NCBI RefSeq assembly: GCF_032884065.1 | Contig: NC_088868.1 | Location: 122,001-186,000 of the forward strand | Source of the DNA: Artemia franciscana | Taxonomy: Eukaryota > Arthropoda > Branchiopoda > Anostraca > Artemiidae | Reading direction: 5' to 3' | DNA length: 64,000 nucleotides | Part shown: piece after piece, positions 49,061 to 59,259 of the stretch | How the letters are laid out: each line of letters starts with the position of its first letter | Position numbering within the stretch: the first letter of the stretch is position 1 | The notes under the pieces: model-generated | Databases searched by the model: none | The model's input: the letters and a program-made list of their open reading frames with translations, nothing else | What the model was told of the DNA's origin: nothing | Program-made: the position numbers and the translations under genes

Positions 49061-50164
49061 GCTTTTTTCTCTAATTAGCCATTGCTTGATGGCAACTTGA
49101 TTCACACAATTCTGCTTATACTTGTGTTCTAATTCATTTTTAAATTGAATTTTATAATTAATTTTATAATTTAATTTGGTTATAATTCGTTGAAATTTGA
49201 ACTAAGGTAGGGGGAATTAAGTATTTTTTCAGCACTTAGTGGCGTTAAAGGTTCTCATTTATTCCAATAATTCTCTAATGAAAATACGAAAACGACATTT
49301 TTCAATAAATATACCCCATGAAAGGTAATTTCAAAAATCTAAAGGGAAAGAAAAAGATTTAGGGGGTACAGCTCCCAAATTCTAATTTAAGCCAGCGTAG
49401 TAGGGATGAAACTCACTTAAAATATGGGCTTGATGATGAGATAAGGGTCCACCTATTTCGTTAAGAGGTCTTGGATATTTTCCGAAAGGTAGCTAAATTC
49501 ATCAGATTTAAACAAGCCTGGATAAAGATGCTATGTTCTCCCTGAGATTATAACAAGATATAAGTAAGAGTTAATCAAAAGTGACACTCTTTTTATCAAG
49601 AGCAAGTTGTAAAAATAAGAGCCCAATTTGCAGAAAAAACTGTATTTCTTATCAATATATTTATATATATAAAAAAAACAAGACTGTCATAAACTAGACA
49701 AAATTATAAAATCATAAATGTGGTTTAAATAAATTCCCTCAAATACTAGATTGTACTCTACTTGACAATCTAGATTGTTACCTCAACTTGGTAGATATAT
49801 TATTCTGAAAATTTCAAATTTCCTTGAAAATTTTTAATAAAAGTAAATCTGCATCCTCTAAAACTTAGTATCGGAGTTCTGAGTTCTTTATTTAACAATA
49901 ATTTTCATGAAAAAAAATTACTTCAAAACAATCTTCCCCATAAGGCTTCATGGCTAGGAAAGAACAGGGGAGATAAAATACCAACACAAAAAAATTAAAT
50001 ATAATCCAAAAATATCCAGTTGCCCACCTTAATAATCCCCTAAAATGACAAGCTAGGCAGAAGGTAGCAGATGATTTTACTGGCTCAATTAAATATTCAA
50101 CTCAATCCAGAGACATCAACTCCAAGGAAAACCTAAAGAAATGTATTTACTAGCTAGAAAACCT
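49061..50164. other. No gene seen
   Basis: AT-rich unassigned DNA. It may include the 3-prime UTR of the minus-strand LINE at 50,165. Confidence 0.4.
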
Positions 50165-50702
50165 CTAACATAATTTTTGAACATACCAAACAAGTGGCAG
50201 CTTGACGAACTCTGGGAGGGTGTTCCAGATCGTGTCGCAAGCTGTCGGAGGGTTGAAGCCAGGCCTCACTGATGGAGTGTGAAGAATCTGTAAATTGTTG
50301 GAAGTGCGGAGATGATAATTCGATTGATCAGAAACAAAAGATATATTATTACATAGGACAGCAGGAAGATGGCCTTGCAACTGTAAAAAAATGAAAGAAG
50401 AACAAGAAAGAAAATAGAGAGATTTTAAATCAAGCAAGGATTTAAGTGACGGTCGGTTAGTTTCCTAAAATAAGAATCCTTGCTTTATCATAAAGTTTTA
50501 AAAGTGGCTTCAGAAACGAGGAAAAAAGTTGACATCCAATAACAGAACAATATGAAACATAAGACTGAACTAGGCTGCAGAACAAGATTCTAAGAATCGA
50601 CTCTAGAAATTGGTGTTTTAGCTTTCTAAGGGTTCCGAGACTCCTAGAGATTTTCAGTTTAATCAGGTCAATATGATACTTGAAGGAAAGATTTTTTTTC
50701 AA
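50165..50702 (-). pseudogene. LINE reverse transcriptase C-terminus
   Basis: The minus-strand frame 50,702-50,457 reads LSFKYHIDLIKLKISRSLGT and ILRILFCSLVQSYVSYCSV, the segment after the RT palm. A frame change leads to 50,437-50,165 with SNYHLRTSNNLQILHTPSVR and DTIWNTLPEFVKLP, the C-terminal HxxxxR and IWNxLP motifs of CR1/jockey-group LINEs. The palm is absent. It differs clearly from the C-termini at 33.6 and 30.5 kb, so it is another family. Confidence 0.75.
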
Positions 50703-50778
50703 GCAAGATGCTTAGGAATCGAACGTAACGATCCTTAGTTCTTCTTAGAGAACCTCTTGCTCTTTAGATTAATTCGTT

Positions 50779-50860
50779 TCAATTCAATTCGTTTATTAAC
50801 AAAAACAACAAATCACACACTATAAACTAACTACACCCTAAGAGAGCACTGCCCGTAACA
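50779..50860 (-). mobile_element. LINE 3-prime tail
   Basis: The minus strand reads GTTTTTGTTAATAAACGAATTGAATTGAAACG: AATAAA running into an AATTG-type microsatellite, as at 19,849 and 62,741. The body upstream on that strand is replaced by the 94-bp repeat. Confidence 0.45.
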
Positions 50861-50889
50861 TCTCTATCTCTCTGATTAGAAGAGAGATT

Positions 50890-51235
50890 TTATTAGAGAT
50901 TTTAATTAGAAGAGTTGAAGTTGAAACATTCTACTAATTTTCTTCCAATTATTGGTTGGTGCGGGCACTGCCCACGCTGAAGCCAGATTGAAGTCATAAT
51001 TGCAATAGTTGAAGTTGAAACATTCCACTATTATTCCTCCTCTTATTAATTGGTGCGGTCACTGCCCATGCTGAAGCCAGATTGAAGCCGTAATTGGAAT
51101 AGTTGAAGTTGAAACATTCCACTAGTTTCTCTCCTCTGAGATTGAAGTTTCCCTCTGGCTCTCCTGTTCTGCCAGTTTCCCTCTTCTGCCAGATTGAAGC
51201 CAGAATTAGAAGAGTTGAAGTTAAAACATTCTAAT
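50890..51235 (+). repeat. 94-bp tandem repeat, 3-4 copies
   Basis: AGTTGAAGTTGAAACATTC recurs at 50,913, 51,007, 51,101 and about 51,207, with GGTGCGG(G/T)CACTGCCCA and CTGAAGCCAGATTGAAG between. Non-coding. Confidence 0.85.
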
Positions 51236-51244
51236 TAATTGAGC

Positions 51245-51862
51245 CAGATATCGATGCAAGTCATTTTTCATATACCGAAGACGTGTTTTTAGCTAATAAT
51301 CTTGATGCAGTCCAGGACGCCGTTGGTTTTGTTTGTTTCGGACTGAATGAAATCGGTCACTCAGTTGCCACTTCCAAAATCGACTTTCTCGTATGTTGAC
51401 CGAAGATCGCATCAGTGGATACAGTCCCAATTTGGTCCAGCTACAACCTCATCTTCCGGTTCACTTATGTATTTAGGCCTTCCAAATGGATCACCAACTA
51501 GTTCTGTACTAAAGCTTTTAATTGACTTCTTGACGAAAAAACTAAGAAAATTTTATGGGACTATCGGCAGGGTAATGAATTTGATAAGAGAACCCTTTGT
51601 CAAGTATATAATGCCTTTTTCGCACCATATGGTTTGTTTTTCACACCCTTACGGTAACTTTTCTCCACCTTTGATAAAAAGCAAATGCGATCGTTATTTT
51701 TCAGGCACTGCAAGTATTTTCTCTGTATTGTCATTTGGACTCTTAATACCTACATCTCACTACTGTCAAAAATGGATGAACTGTCTACGTAGGTTTGCGG
51801 ATCACTGGAATACAATTTTCGATTTTTCACTGATGCGTCTTATCAAGTGCTTATCGTCATAA
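51245..51862 (+). pseudogene. LINE RT fragment, palm to thumb, frameshifted
   Basis: The first frame (about 51,268-51,399) reads SHFSYTEDVFLANNLDAVQD then FVCFGLNEIGHS and ends at TGA. The motif-C box that is normally YADD reads YTED, so the first catalytic Asp is Glu. The sequence continues in another frame (51,395-51,862): FSYVDRRSHQWIQSQFG, LMYLGLPNGSPTSSVLKLL (the usual YLGxPIG thumb region) and KLRKFYGTIGRVMN. No endonuclease or C-terminus remains. Neighbouring LINE pieces are on the other strand and not part of it. Confidence 0.75.
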
Positions 51863-52048
51863 GTTTGGAAGTCCCCTACCATTCGTTTCATATTGAGTGA
51901 GAGCTTAAAAGTTAAAGTTGTTATGCATTGTGCAAAATTTTGTCAGTGTTCTTTTCGTTTCTATTTTTCCTCGTTTTTTTTTATGTTCCTCTTAGTGTGG
52001 TAGTGGTATGAACAGAAGGAAGCAATACATTATTACTATTGTTATTAC

Positions 52049-52654
52049 TTGGTAGGGTAAAATTCTAGTTAATTGGCTTCTTGCTATCTCAGAAACAGTT
52101 TAGGTTAGGAAAATGAAACTTTCAGGGATGAATCTACAGACCAAAGTATATCCTGGGAAGGTATTTTGAAGCAACTATCTCCACTCCCTCTCCCTGTAGA
52201 GGGCCCTGACCTTTGGTGACCTTTAAAAATATGTGTGCTATAAAAGTGAAACCTTGCAAAATAGATCTTCTGCTTAAATGAAGTTCAATAAATTGTTTTT
52301 AGCTTCATAACTTTGCTCAATTCCATTTTATAAGGTTTTAAAGATATGCAAATACATTTCCTAAATTTTGAAAAAAAAACATTAAAATGGCTCATAATTC
52401 TACTCAAATAACAGGAATTGTATTTTCAGAACTAAAGGTAGAGAAAAAGTAACTAGTAACTGAAAATTACAAAACCTGTCATGTAGGCAAATTTCAGGGC
52501 CCTCTAGAGGGAGAAGGAGTGGAGGTGGGCTCTTCAAAATACCTTCCCAGGACATACTTTGGCCTCTAGACCCATCCCTGAAAGTTTCATTTTCCTAACC
52601 TAAACCCTTTCCAAGATAGCAAGAAGTCAATTAACTAGAATTTTACCCTTGGTA
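52049..52654. mobile_element. 594-bp foldback MITE with 6-bp target duplication
   Basis: The left arm GGGTAAAATTCTAGTTAATT (52,055 on) and right arm ending AATTAACTAGAATTTTACCC (52,648) are inverted repeats of about 165 bp with scattered mismatches (AGGAAAATGAAACTTTCAGGG pairs with its complement at about 52,580). The element is flanked by TTGGTA on both sides (52,049-52,054 and 52,649-52,654). The middle, about 270 bp, is AT-rich and non-coding. Solo or diverged arms lie at 24,095, 25,330 and 53,440. The superfamily is not assigned; 6-bp duplications are uncommon among cut-and-paste families. Confidence 0.88.
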
Positions 52655-54084
52655 GGATTATTTTTAATATTCCTTGACATTGAAGACTACTTAATTCGGA
52701 AGATGGAAACCGCAACTGCGCTCTTCGGGAATAATCAAATACTCTGAATTTTAATAATTACACTCGTAAGGCTTGTGCTCCTTGTAAAAATGCTTGGTAT
52801 GTTAACTTTTCTTCAGTCCAAAGAGTTTGATATTTCAACGTAGGACGCTAATTTTGCTAAGATTCATTGGCTGAGATTTACTCAGCTAATGAAAAATTTA
52901 AAAAAATGATTAAAGAGATTTACTCTTTATTCGTCTACCAATTTATATTTTGAAATTTACTTTTGTTTTTGTTTAGATTCAAATCCGTCAAAAAAAATTT
53001 AAAAATAGGACATTTATAATTTCTAAGCAAGACTAGATAATTCCCCCCAAAAAAGTCTAACTAATATCATAGTTAATGAGATATTAAATATTATAAATAA
53101 TATTTAATATAATATTTATAATATTAATATTAATAATATTTAATAATAATTTGATAATTAATATCAAAGTCTAATTAATATCATAGTTGTTGCTCAGTGA
53201 ATAAACAGATGTGAAAATAACGAATTCAATGATGTAAGCGTATTGTCTTTTCGGTACAAGTTACAGCTGTAGGATTGTCACGAACCACCTAAAACCACCT
53301 GAACCTTTTAAATAGAGTTAAAAAAATGTCAGAAAAATGATAAAAACTGTACATAGCGATTAAAAATACTTTGAACCATACACTCGTCCAAAAGATAAAA
53401 AAAAACAAAAATAAGGGTACATTAGGAAAATGTGGGGTAGCCTAAAGTTGCAGATTAGACACTTCTTGGTGTGTTGGAAAGCAGTTGAGCTAGATGAATA
53501 AAACTTTCAGAAATGAATCCAGGGCCAAAAATATTGGAGCCAATTGAAAATGACAATGAAAAATGGGTAAATCTTGAGCAGTTCATATTATTGAGCTATG
53601 AGTAAAGTGAACATACCACTCGATGCCTTTTCTTATGTTCTTTCCGAAAATAATAATCGCTTTTTTACATCCCTCCATCCCTATGTGCCAATTCAGGGTA
53701 TATATCTGGACACTGGGGGGAGGGGGGGGAAAGTTCAAATCTACCCCAAACTATTCAACAGGATGAATTTATTTCCTGATATTTCTAGTATAGAAAATAA
53801 TCCTTTTTTTTAAATAGGAAGAGAGCATAAACAAATATGTTATTGTTTTAACTTGCCTCTTTTTTAGACTTGCATAATGTCCATTGTGTTTCAGGTGTAA
53901 ACACTATACCCAGAAGAGATTAATATATTCCATTTCTTATATATTTTGTAACTCGTTTGAGTTTTAGTTTTAATTGCTAATTTGTCAATATGAGTTAGAA
54001 CCTAGACGTAATTTTATTCGCGGTTTTGAAGGATGATAAATCCGTTTAGTTTCTGCTTCCTTAGAGAAACCTCACTACTGATAG
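52655..54084. other. No gene seen
   Basis: It contains the diverged MITE arm at 53,440-53,530 and, at 53,060-53,190, an AATATTTAAT-rich insertion bracketed by two copies of AGTCTAA(C/T)TAATATCATAGTT. Nothing else recognised. Confidence 0.45.
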
Positions 54085-54450
54085 TTATAAGCAGTCATAT
54101 ACAGAGCGTGGGAACATGATCCATTAATGCCCGTCCTTCTTCTTTTAAAATCACAAGATTTTCGTGTTTGCTCTTTGTCTGTTTCCTTTTTTTGAATTTG
54201 TGCTCTATTTGAAATTTTGGACCGCTTCAAATTAAATCCCTGCGTACGTTTCTTATTACAAGGTGGAACTTCTGTCTGTAAATCCTCATGTTTGCACACA
54301 TGAGGAGTCGTATTCCTTAGGTCGTCGCATCCTCCTAGGTTTTAAAAAAAAAATGCTTTGAGGCAACATATCCTTATAGTGGTAAAAATGTAGTTGCTTA
54401 CAACTACAATCCCTGTAGTTGTAAAATGAGCTGGGATTAAATTGTGATTT
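54085..54450 (+). repeat. Duplicated segment, uninterrupted copy A
   Basis: TTAATGCCCGTCCTTCTTC...AAATCACAAGATTTT...TTTGTGCTCTATTTGAAA...ACCGCTTCAAA...TACGTTTCTTATTA, then TGTTTGCACACA...CGTCGCATCCTCCTAGG, matches 54,755-54,895 plus 55,488-55,610. It is the empty version of copy B, lacking the LINE. Confidence 0.78.
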
Positions 54451-54521
54451 ATTGTTGTTTATGCGCTGGGAACTATTCTTTGAAGAAATAATAAAGAATT
54501 CGGTTTATTATTGCTTATGAA

Positions 54522-54725
54522 ATTCTATGTAGTTATTGATGGTCTCCGACTTCTCCTCGATCGACATTGCAAATATATCAAAATAAGATGTTATGTCACT
54601 TGTGTCATTGAACATTTTTGCAAGCTATTGATGTGATTTTCAATAGTAGACAAATTTGAATTTGGGCTTCTGTGCTGTTGGGATAAACAACCTAGAGAGA
54701 CATCTTTTTCTGAATCAAATGATCA
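54522..54725 (+). repeat. Repeat shared with 22,650-22,830
   Basis: TTCTATGTAGTTATTGATGG, GACATTGCAAATATATC, ATGTTATGTCAC and GGGCTTCTGTGCTGTTGGG match 22,650-22,830 in order with about 75-80% identity by eye. It lies directly upstream of duplicated segment copy B. Confidence 0.65.
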
Positions 54726-55640
54726 TGCACAGAGTGTGTTAGTGTGGTATATTAGTGCCCGTTCTTTTAAAATTGTAAGATTTTAGTGGTTTCTATAGTT
54801 GCTCGTTGTATGTGTTCTTTTTTTAATTTGTGCTCTATTTAAAACTTTGAACCGCTCCAAAGTCAATTTCTACGACATACGTTTCTTATTAAAAGATTGA
54901 ACTGCTGCGAGGACGACAAAATGCTTGCTACGCTCTATAAGTCCCTTGTCCGCCTGATTCTTGAGTATGGGCATTGTTCTACAAGACCATACTACAACAA
55001 GGGCATAGATGCTCTCAAAATTGTTCAGAGGAGGATAACTAAATTCTCTCCCAGGTTACGCTGCCTTTCCTACGAAGAGCGGCTTAGAAAGCTTGAAATC
55101 CCAACCCTCGCCTATAGATTCCATCGTGGTGATCTTATTGAAATGTACAAGCTCTGCAATGGAGCCTATGATAACGTACCAGCCCAGAGAATCGTGCAGT
55201 TCAATAAAAATCATCTCCGAGTACATTAGTACAAAGTGAGTACGGAACGCTTTTACAAGGACATGGGCCGATGGACTTTCGGCAACCGAGTGGTTCAGCA
55301 TTGGAACAGCTTACCAGAAAGAGTAATCTGCTCCACAAACCTACTGACATTCAAGAAGGAAGTTGATGAATATTATTCAAGTGACATTTTCTCCTTGTGC
55401 AAATTTAGAAGAAATGCAAATTAAGATTTTTGTTTTGTAGAGGCTTAACGGCCTGCAATCAAATTTGCGAATATATTTATGTATATCCTCACACTTGCAC
55501 ACAAAGGTAGTTGTCTTCTTTAGATTGTCGTAACCTCCTAGGTTTTTTTTTAAATATTCTTTGAGGTAGCATAAACTTGTAGCTGTAGTGTTTATTTATG
55601 GTTTTGATAGTTGAGTGGACCTCAAGTGGAGCCAAGATGT
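54726..55640 (+). repeat. Duplicated segment, copy B, interrupted by a LINE
   Basis: Left part 54,755-54,895 and right part from about 55,488 align with copy A at 54,085-54,450. Between them lies a LINE 3-prime piece. Copy A reads straight through at CAAGGTGGAACTTCTG...AAATCCTCATG. Confidence 0.75.
54899..55485 (+). pseudogene. LINE reverse transcriptase C-terminal piece
   Basis: The frame 54,897-55,229 reads MLATLYKSLVRLILEYGHCS, IVQRRITKFSPRL, YEERLRKLEIPTLAYRFHRG and DLIEMYKLCNG. After a TAG (55,227) it continues in frame: TERFYKDMGRWTFGNRVVQH, WNSLPERVI and FKKEVDEYY. This is the whole C-terminal region of a CR1/L2-like LINE ORF2 with only one stop, so it is fairly young. The element starts just before this region (5-prime truncation) and ends at a short TATATTTATGTATAT tail. 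The empty site is visible in copy A. Confidence 0.85.
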
Positions 55641-55960
55641 CGGTTTTGTTTTAGGCGATACTGGTCAAGTGGTTTTAGTTTCTTTTTCTTTTGTCTTTTT
55701 TGAAGTATAATTCCGTATCCATTGAATTGCAGGGTAATTTTTTCTTCTTCTTTTCTTTCCTTTTTCTTTTCCTTTTCTTTTCTTCTTCTTTTTCGTATTG
55801 TTTTTATTTGTATTTGTATTGGAGCTGTAAGCCCAAACAAGCTTTGCTTTGGATCATTTGCTTGTTTTGTTTTGTTATTTATATTAATAAACCCATCTTT
55901 CTCTCTAAAAAAGTGTAGTTGTTTACAACTGCAATCCTCACAGGGATGTCACGGCTCAGC
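55641..55960. other. No gene; pyrimidine-rich tract
   Basis: T/C-rich simple sequence at 55,680-55,800. Phe/Ser-rich frames here are artefacts. Confidence 0.6.
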
Positions 55961-55999
55961 CACATATTGCCACAGGGGCATGAATTTACATGGTACATC

Positions 56000-57065
56000 A
56001 AGAGGGGATGGCTTGAAAAAATATGAATCAATGGATTTTAAGTATAATTTTTATCAGGAAAGTATATGAAAAATACCTTAGGAATGATAATGTGTATAAC
56101 AGGATTGTCAAGCTATTGGAGTTTTCAATAAGTCTAAATAGTCGATTCTAGTGTAAACGGATATTTTTTGCAGGAAAATGCCCAAAAATACTTTATCTGT
56201 GAAAATGCACGCCAGAGGGTGCCGTGCGCCAGCTACTGAGTGTCACAGGTTGAGAATTGCCAGACAATGATACCATGAAAAAATGAACAAAACATAGAAT
56301 TAAGTCACATGTCTTGTACCCCTCTTGAATTTACCTGGAATAAATCACCCCCTCCTCTCAATGGATTTAGACTTTTTGATTAAAAGTAATGGTTTTCATG
56401 CAGTAATGGTTTTCTCGCTGTATTAGATTGGGTTTCTATGTATTGGTCTTGATTTCTAGGGTTTTTTTTTGGATTTCTATATGTTGTGGGAATAGGAAAA
56501 GCTTATTTAAGTAATATTAAAATTCTATGTTCTTTTTAAATAATATGGATATATAAAATCAAAGAAGACAAATATTGCAATAAATCTTATGTTTTAATAA
56601 ACCGAAGGAGCGATGTTGAAAAATGCAAGGAGGGGGTGGCTTGTGAAAACATGAATCAATGGATTTTAAGCATATTCGTATCTTGAAAATATCTGAGAAC
56701 ACCTTAGGAATGATAGGGGAATGCTCATTCAAGAAATGTTTTAAATTTTATATTCTTTTTAATCAATATGGGAACACAAACTTAAAAACAAAACATATTG
56801 CAATAGATTATATCTTTTGCTAAAACTAAGAAGCGATGTTAAATCTTAAAAGCCATATCTAAAATTTAAGGAGGAGAAGGCTTGCAAAAAGACGAGTCAA
56901 TGGATTTAAAGTATATTTTTATCATGAAAATATTATATTTTAACATTCTATGTCCTTTTGAACAGTATGGAAATATAAAATTAAACACGAAACATATTGC
57001 AATAGATCAAACGTTATGCTAAAGCTAAGGAGTGATGTTAAAACTTAAGAGCTCTCTTTATTAAA
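56000..57065 (+). repeat. Diverged tandem repeat, about 200-230 bp units
   Basis: The theme GGCTTG(C/T)AAAA...GA(A/G)TCAATGGATTTTAAGTATA...TATC...GAAAATAT recurs at 56,012, 56,638 and 56,878. The theme ATATTGCAATA(A/G)AT...AAGGAG(C/T)GATGTT(A/G)AAA recurs at 56,570, 56,797 and 56,998. Units are uneven and diverged. Non-coding. Confidence 0.65.
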
Positions 57066-57124
57066 TGGACCGAAAATGAAATGTAATCACAGCCAAGCTT
57101 TTTTTTTTATCACTGTAAGACTAC

Positions 57125-57705
57125 CTGATTCTGCCCATATCCCTGATAGTAGTCTCTTATATAAATAAATAAACAAATTACCGCCAGAAGTTATTGACAT
57201 AACTTGTAACTCTATCAAAATTGCAATGTAATTCTTACGTAATTCTACCAAAATTCTACCGTAATTCTACCCAAAACGCCTGATACTACTCTCTTATATG
57301 AAGCCATAAACAAATTATCGCCAGAAATTCTTGACATTACTTGTAATTCTATCGAAATTGTAATGTAATTCTTACGTAATTCTACCAAAATTCTACCGTA
57401 ATTCCACCCAAAACCCCTGATGCTACTCTCTTATATGAAGCCAAAAACAAATTATCGCCATAAATTCTTGACATTACTTGTAATTCTATCAAAATTCTAC
57501 CTTAATTCTAACGCAATTCTACCAAAGTTCGACCGTAATTATCCTGTAATTCTATCCAAAGCCGCTGAAAGTACACTATTATATGAAGACATAAACAAAT
57601 TGTTGCTAGAAATTATTGACATTACTCGTAATTCCACCGTAGTTCTAGCCAATGCCCCTTTTATTAGACTATTTTATGAAGACATAAACAAATTATCACC
57701 AGAGA
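57125..57705 (+). repeat. 137-bp tandem array, left block
   Basis: The CTGATxxTACTCTCTTATATGAAGCCATAAACAAATTA landmark falls at 57,143, 57,281, 57,418 and 57,565 (spacing 137-147), plus a shortened unit at about 57,655. Units also contain GTAATTCTACCAAAATTCTACC. In one frame part of the unit reads LLYEAINKLSPEILDITCNS, but that frame is broken within every unit. The array is cut at about 57,705 by a LINE and resumes at 60,886. Confidence 0.85.
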
Positions 57706-57829
57706 TTATTATTTGGAGGTATTGGTACTCGTCCGAAGTCTGCACTCTTGGCGCATGCAGAGCTGACTTCACGTGCCTCTGGATATCCGACTAGCCACCG
57801 AAGAGCTAAATACACCTAGGGAAAGTTGA

Positions 57830-59022
57830 GTTAGCAGCCCTCCTCCTGAAATTCATTGCTACGAATGGAAGGGGAAATACAGCCTCGGATGCCCCACCTA
57901 CTTTCACAAATGGACCCAGGCCTGCCCAAGGACGTACACCTTTGAACATTGCTGACCAAGGTGGCATTAATGTTGCCACCTGGAATGTTCTGACACTGAA
58001 CCAGTGTGGTGCTAAGCTTCTTTTAGCAAAAGAACTAAAAAGATATAAAGTGACGATCGCAGGAATAACAGAAAGGCACCTTACGGCAAGAGGTGAAGAA
58101 GATATTGGAGAAGGAGGGACGCTGCTTTGGTCTGGCGGAGCCCAAAGAAGAGTGGGAGTTCGCCCTGTTCTCAACAGCTTCGCCCAGAAAGCCCTACTGC
58201 CATTCACACCTCATCACGTCTACTGAGAGCGAGAATTGACGGTAAGGACGGGAAGATAGCTGTTCCTATCTGCTATGCACCGACAAACGAGGCCGAAGAC
58301 GATGATAAGGACCGCTTCTATGCGTTGCTGTCCTCCGAGCTCTCCTCCGTGCACCACACGACTACCTCATAGTCCTAGGAGACTTTAACGCCTGTGTTAC
58401 TAACAGCTCTGGCCTGTATGATGTGGCTGTTGGACCTGTGACGGTTGACGCTCTGAATGGTAATGGTGAGAGGCTGCTAAATCGCTGCATCAACCACGCT
58501 CTATCAGTCACAGATATTTTATTCATGAGAAGAGACATTGCGATGTACACATGGTACTGCAATGATGGCAAGACAAAAAAGATGCTTGACTACCTCATTG
58601 TACGACGATGCTGGCTTTCGTCTGTCCAGATCTACCGCTTATACAGAGGTGCTGAGCTCAACAATACCAACCATGGTCTTGTTTCTGCAAGAATCAAACT
58701 CCGGCTGAGGGCCAACAAGAGTAAATCTTCTTCTTCCAGGAAGATAGACACCTATCGACGGAAGCAAGATTCTTTGGTTTGTGAGCGGTATATGGTTGAG
58801 GTCTCTAACCGCTTTGAGGCCCTTCAGCAGTGCTCAGAAAGCGATTCAGCGTGGAACACTTTCAAGGTTGATGTTCTCACTACAGCTACAGAAGTTGTGG
58901 GCTTGAAGTGGCGAATAAAGAAAGAGTGGATTGGCAACAAGACGTTCGAAGTGATCGAGCAGAGACGGCGAGAAAGACTACGAGGAGATATGACTCTACA
59001 GACAGCTCAACAAACAAAGTAA
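57830..59022 (+). pseudogene. LINE endonuclease domain, three frames
   Basis: Frame 1 (to about 58,225): NVATWNVLTLNQCGAK and KRYKVTIAGITERHL. Frame 2 (about 58,200-58,372): LLRARIDGKDGKIAVPICY followed by APTNEAEDDDKDRFYALL. Frame 3 (58,350-59,022): DYLIVLGDFNACV, GNGERLLNRCINHALS, MLDYLIVRRCWLSSV, YRGAELNNTNHGLVSARIK. These are the TWN, E, YAPT, GDFN and DH landmarks of apurinic-type LINE endonucleases. The last motif, usually SDH-x-LV, reads NTNHGLV, so the catalytic Asp is Asn. Frameshifts near 58,195 and 58,360 inactivate it. Confidence 0.88.
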
Positions 59023-59259
59023 CTCTATGCTTCACAAGGACAAGAAAGACTTCATTGAAGGCAAAGACACTGAGCTCGAGCAAACTGCCCGTAAGAAAGA
59101 CATAGGTGCAACATTCAAGATCTTGCGTTAGCTGACTGGCAAACACACCATGGTGTCCGCAAGCCTGAAAGCAGCGAATGGAGAAACCATACACGATCAG
59201 TCCCAGTGTCTTGGTCTATGGAAGAAACACTTCGACATAATGCTCAACTGAGGTCCACC

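Noticed and set aside
57806-58207. 133-codon minus-strand frame
   Set aside because: Antisense shadow of the LINE endonuclease.
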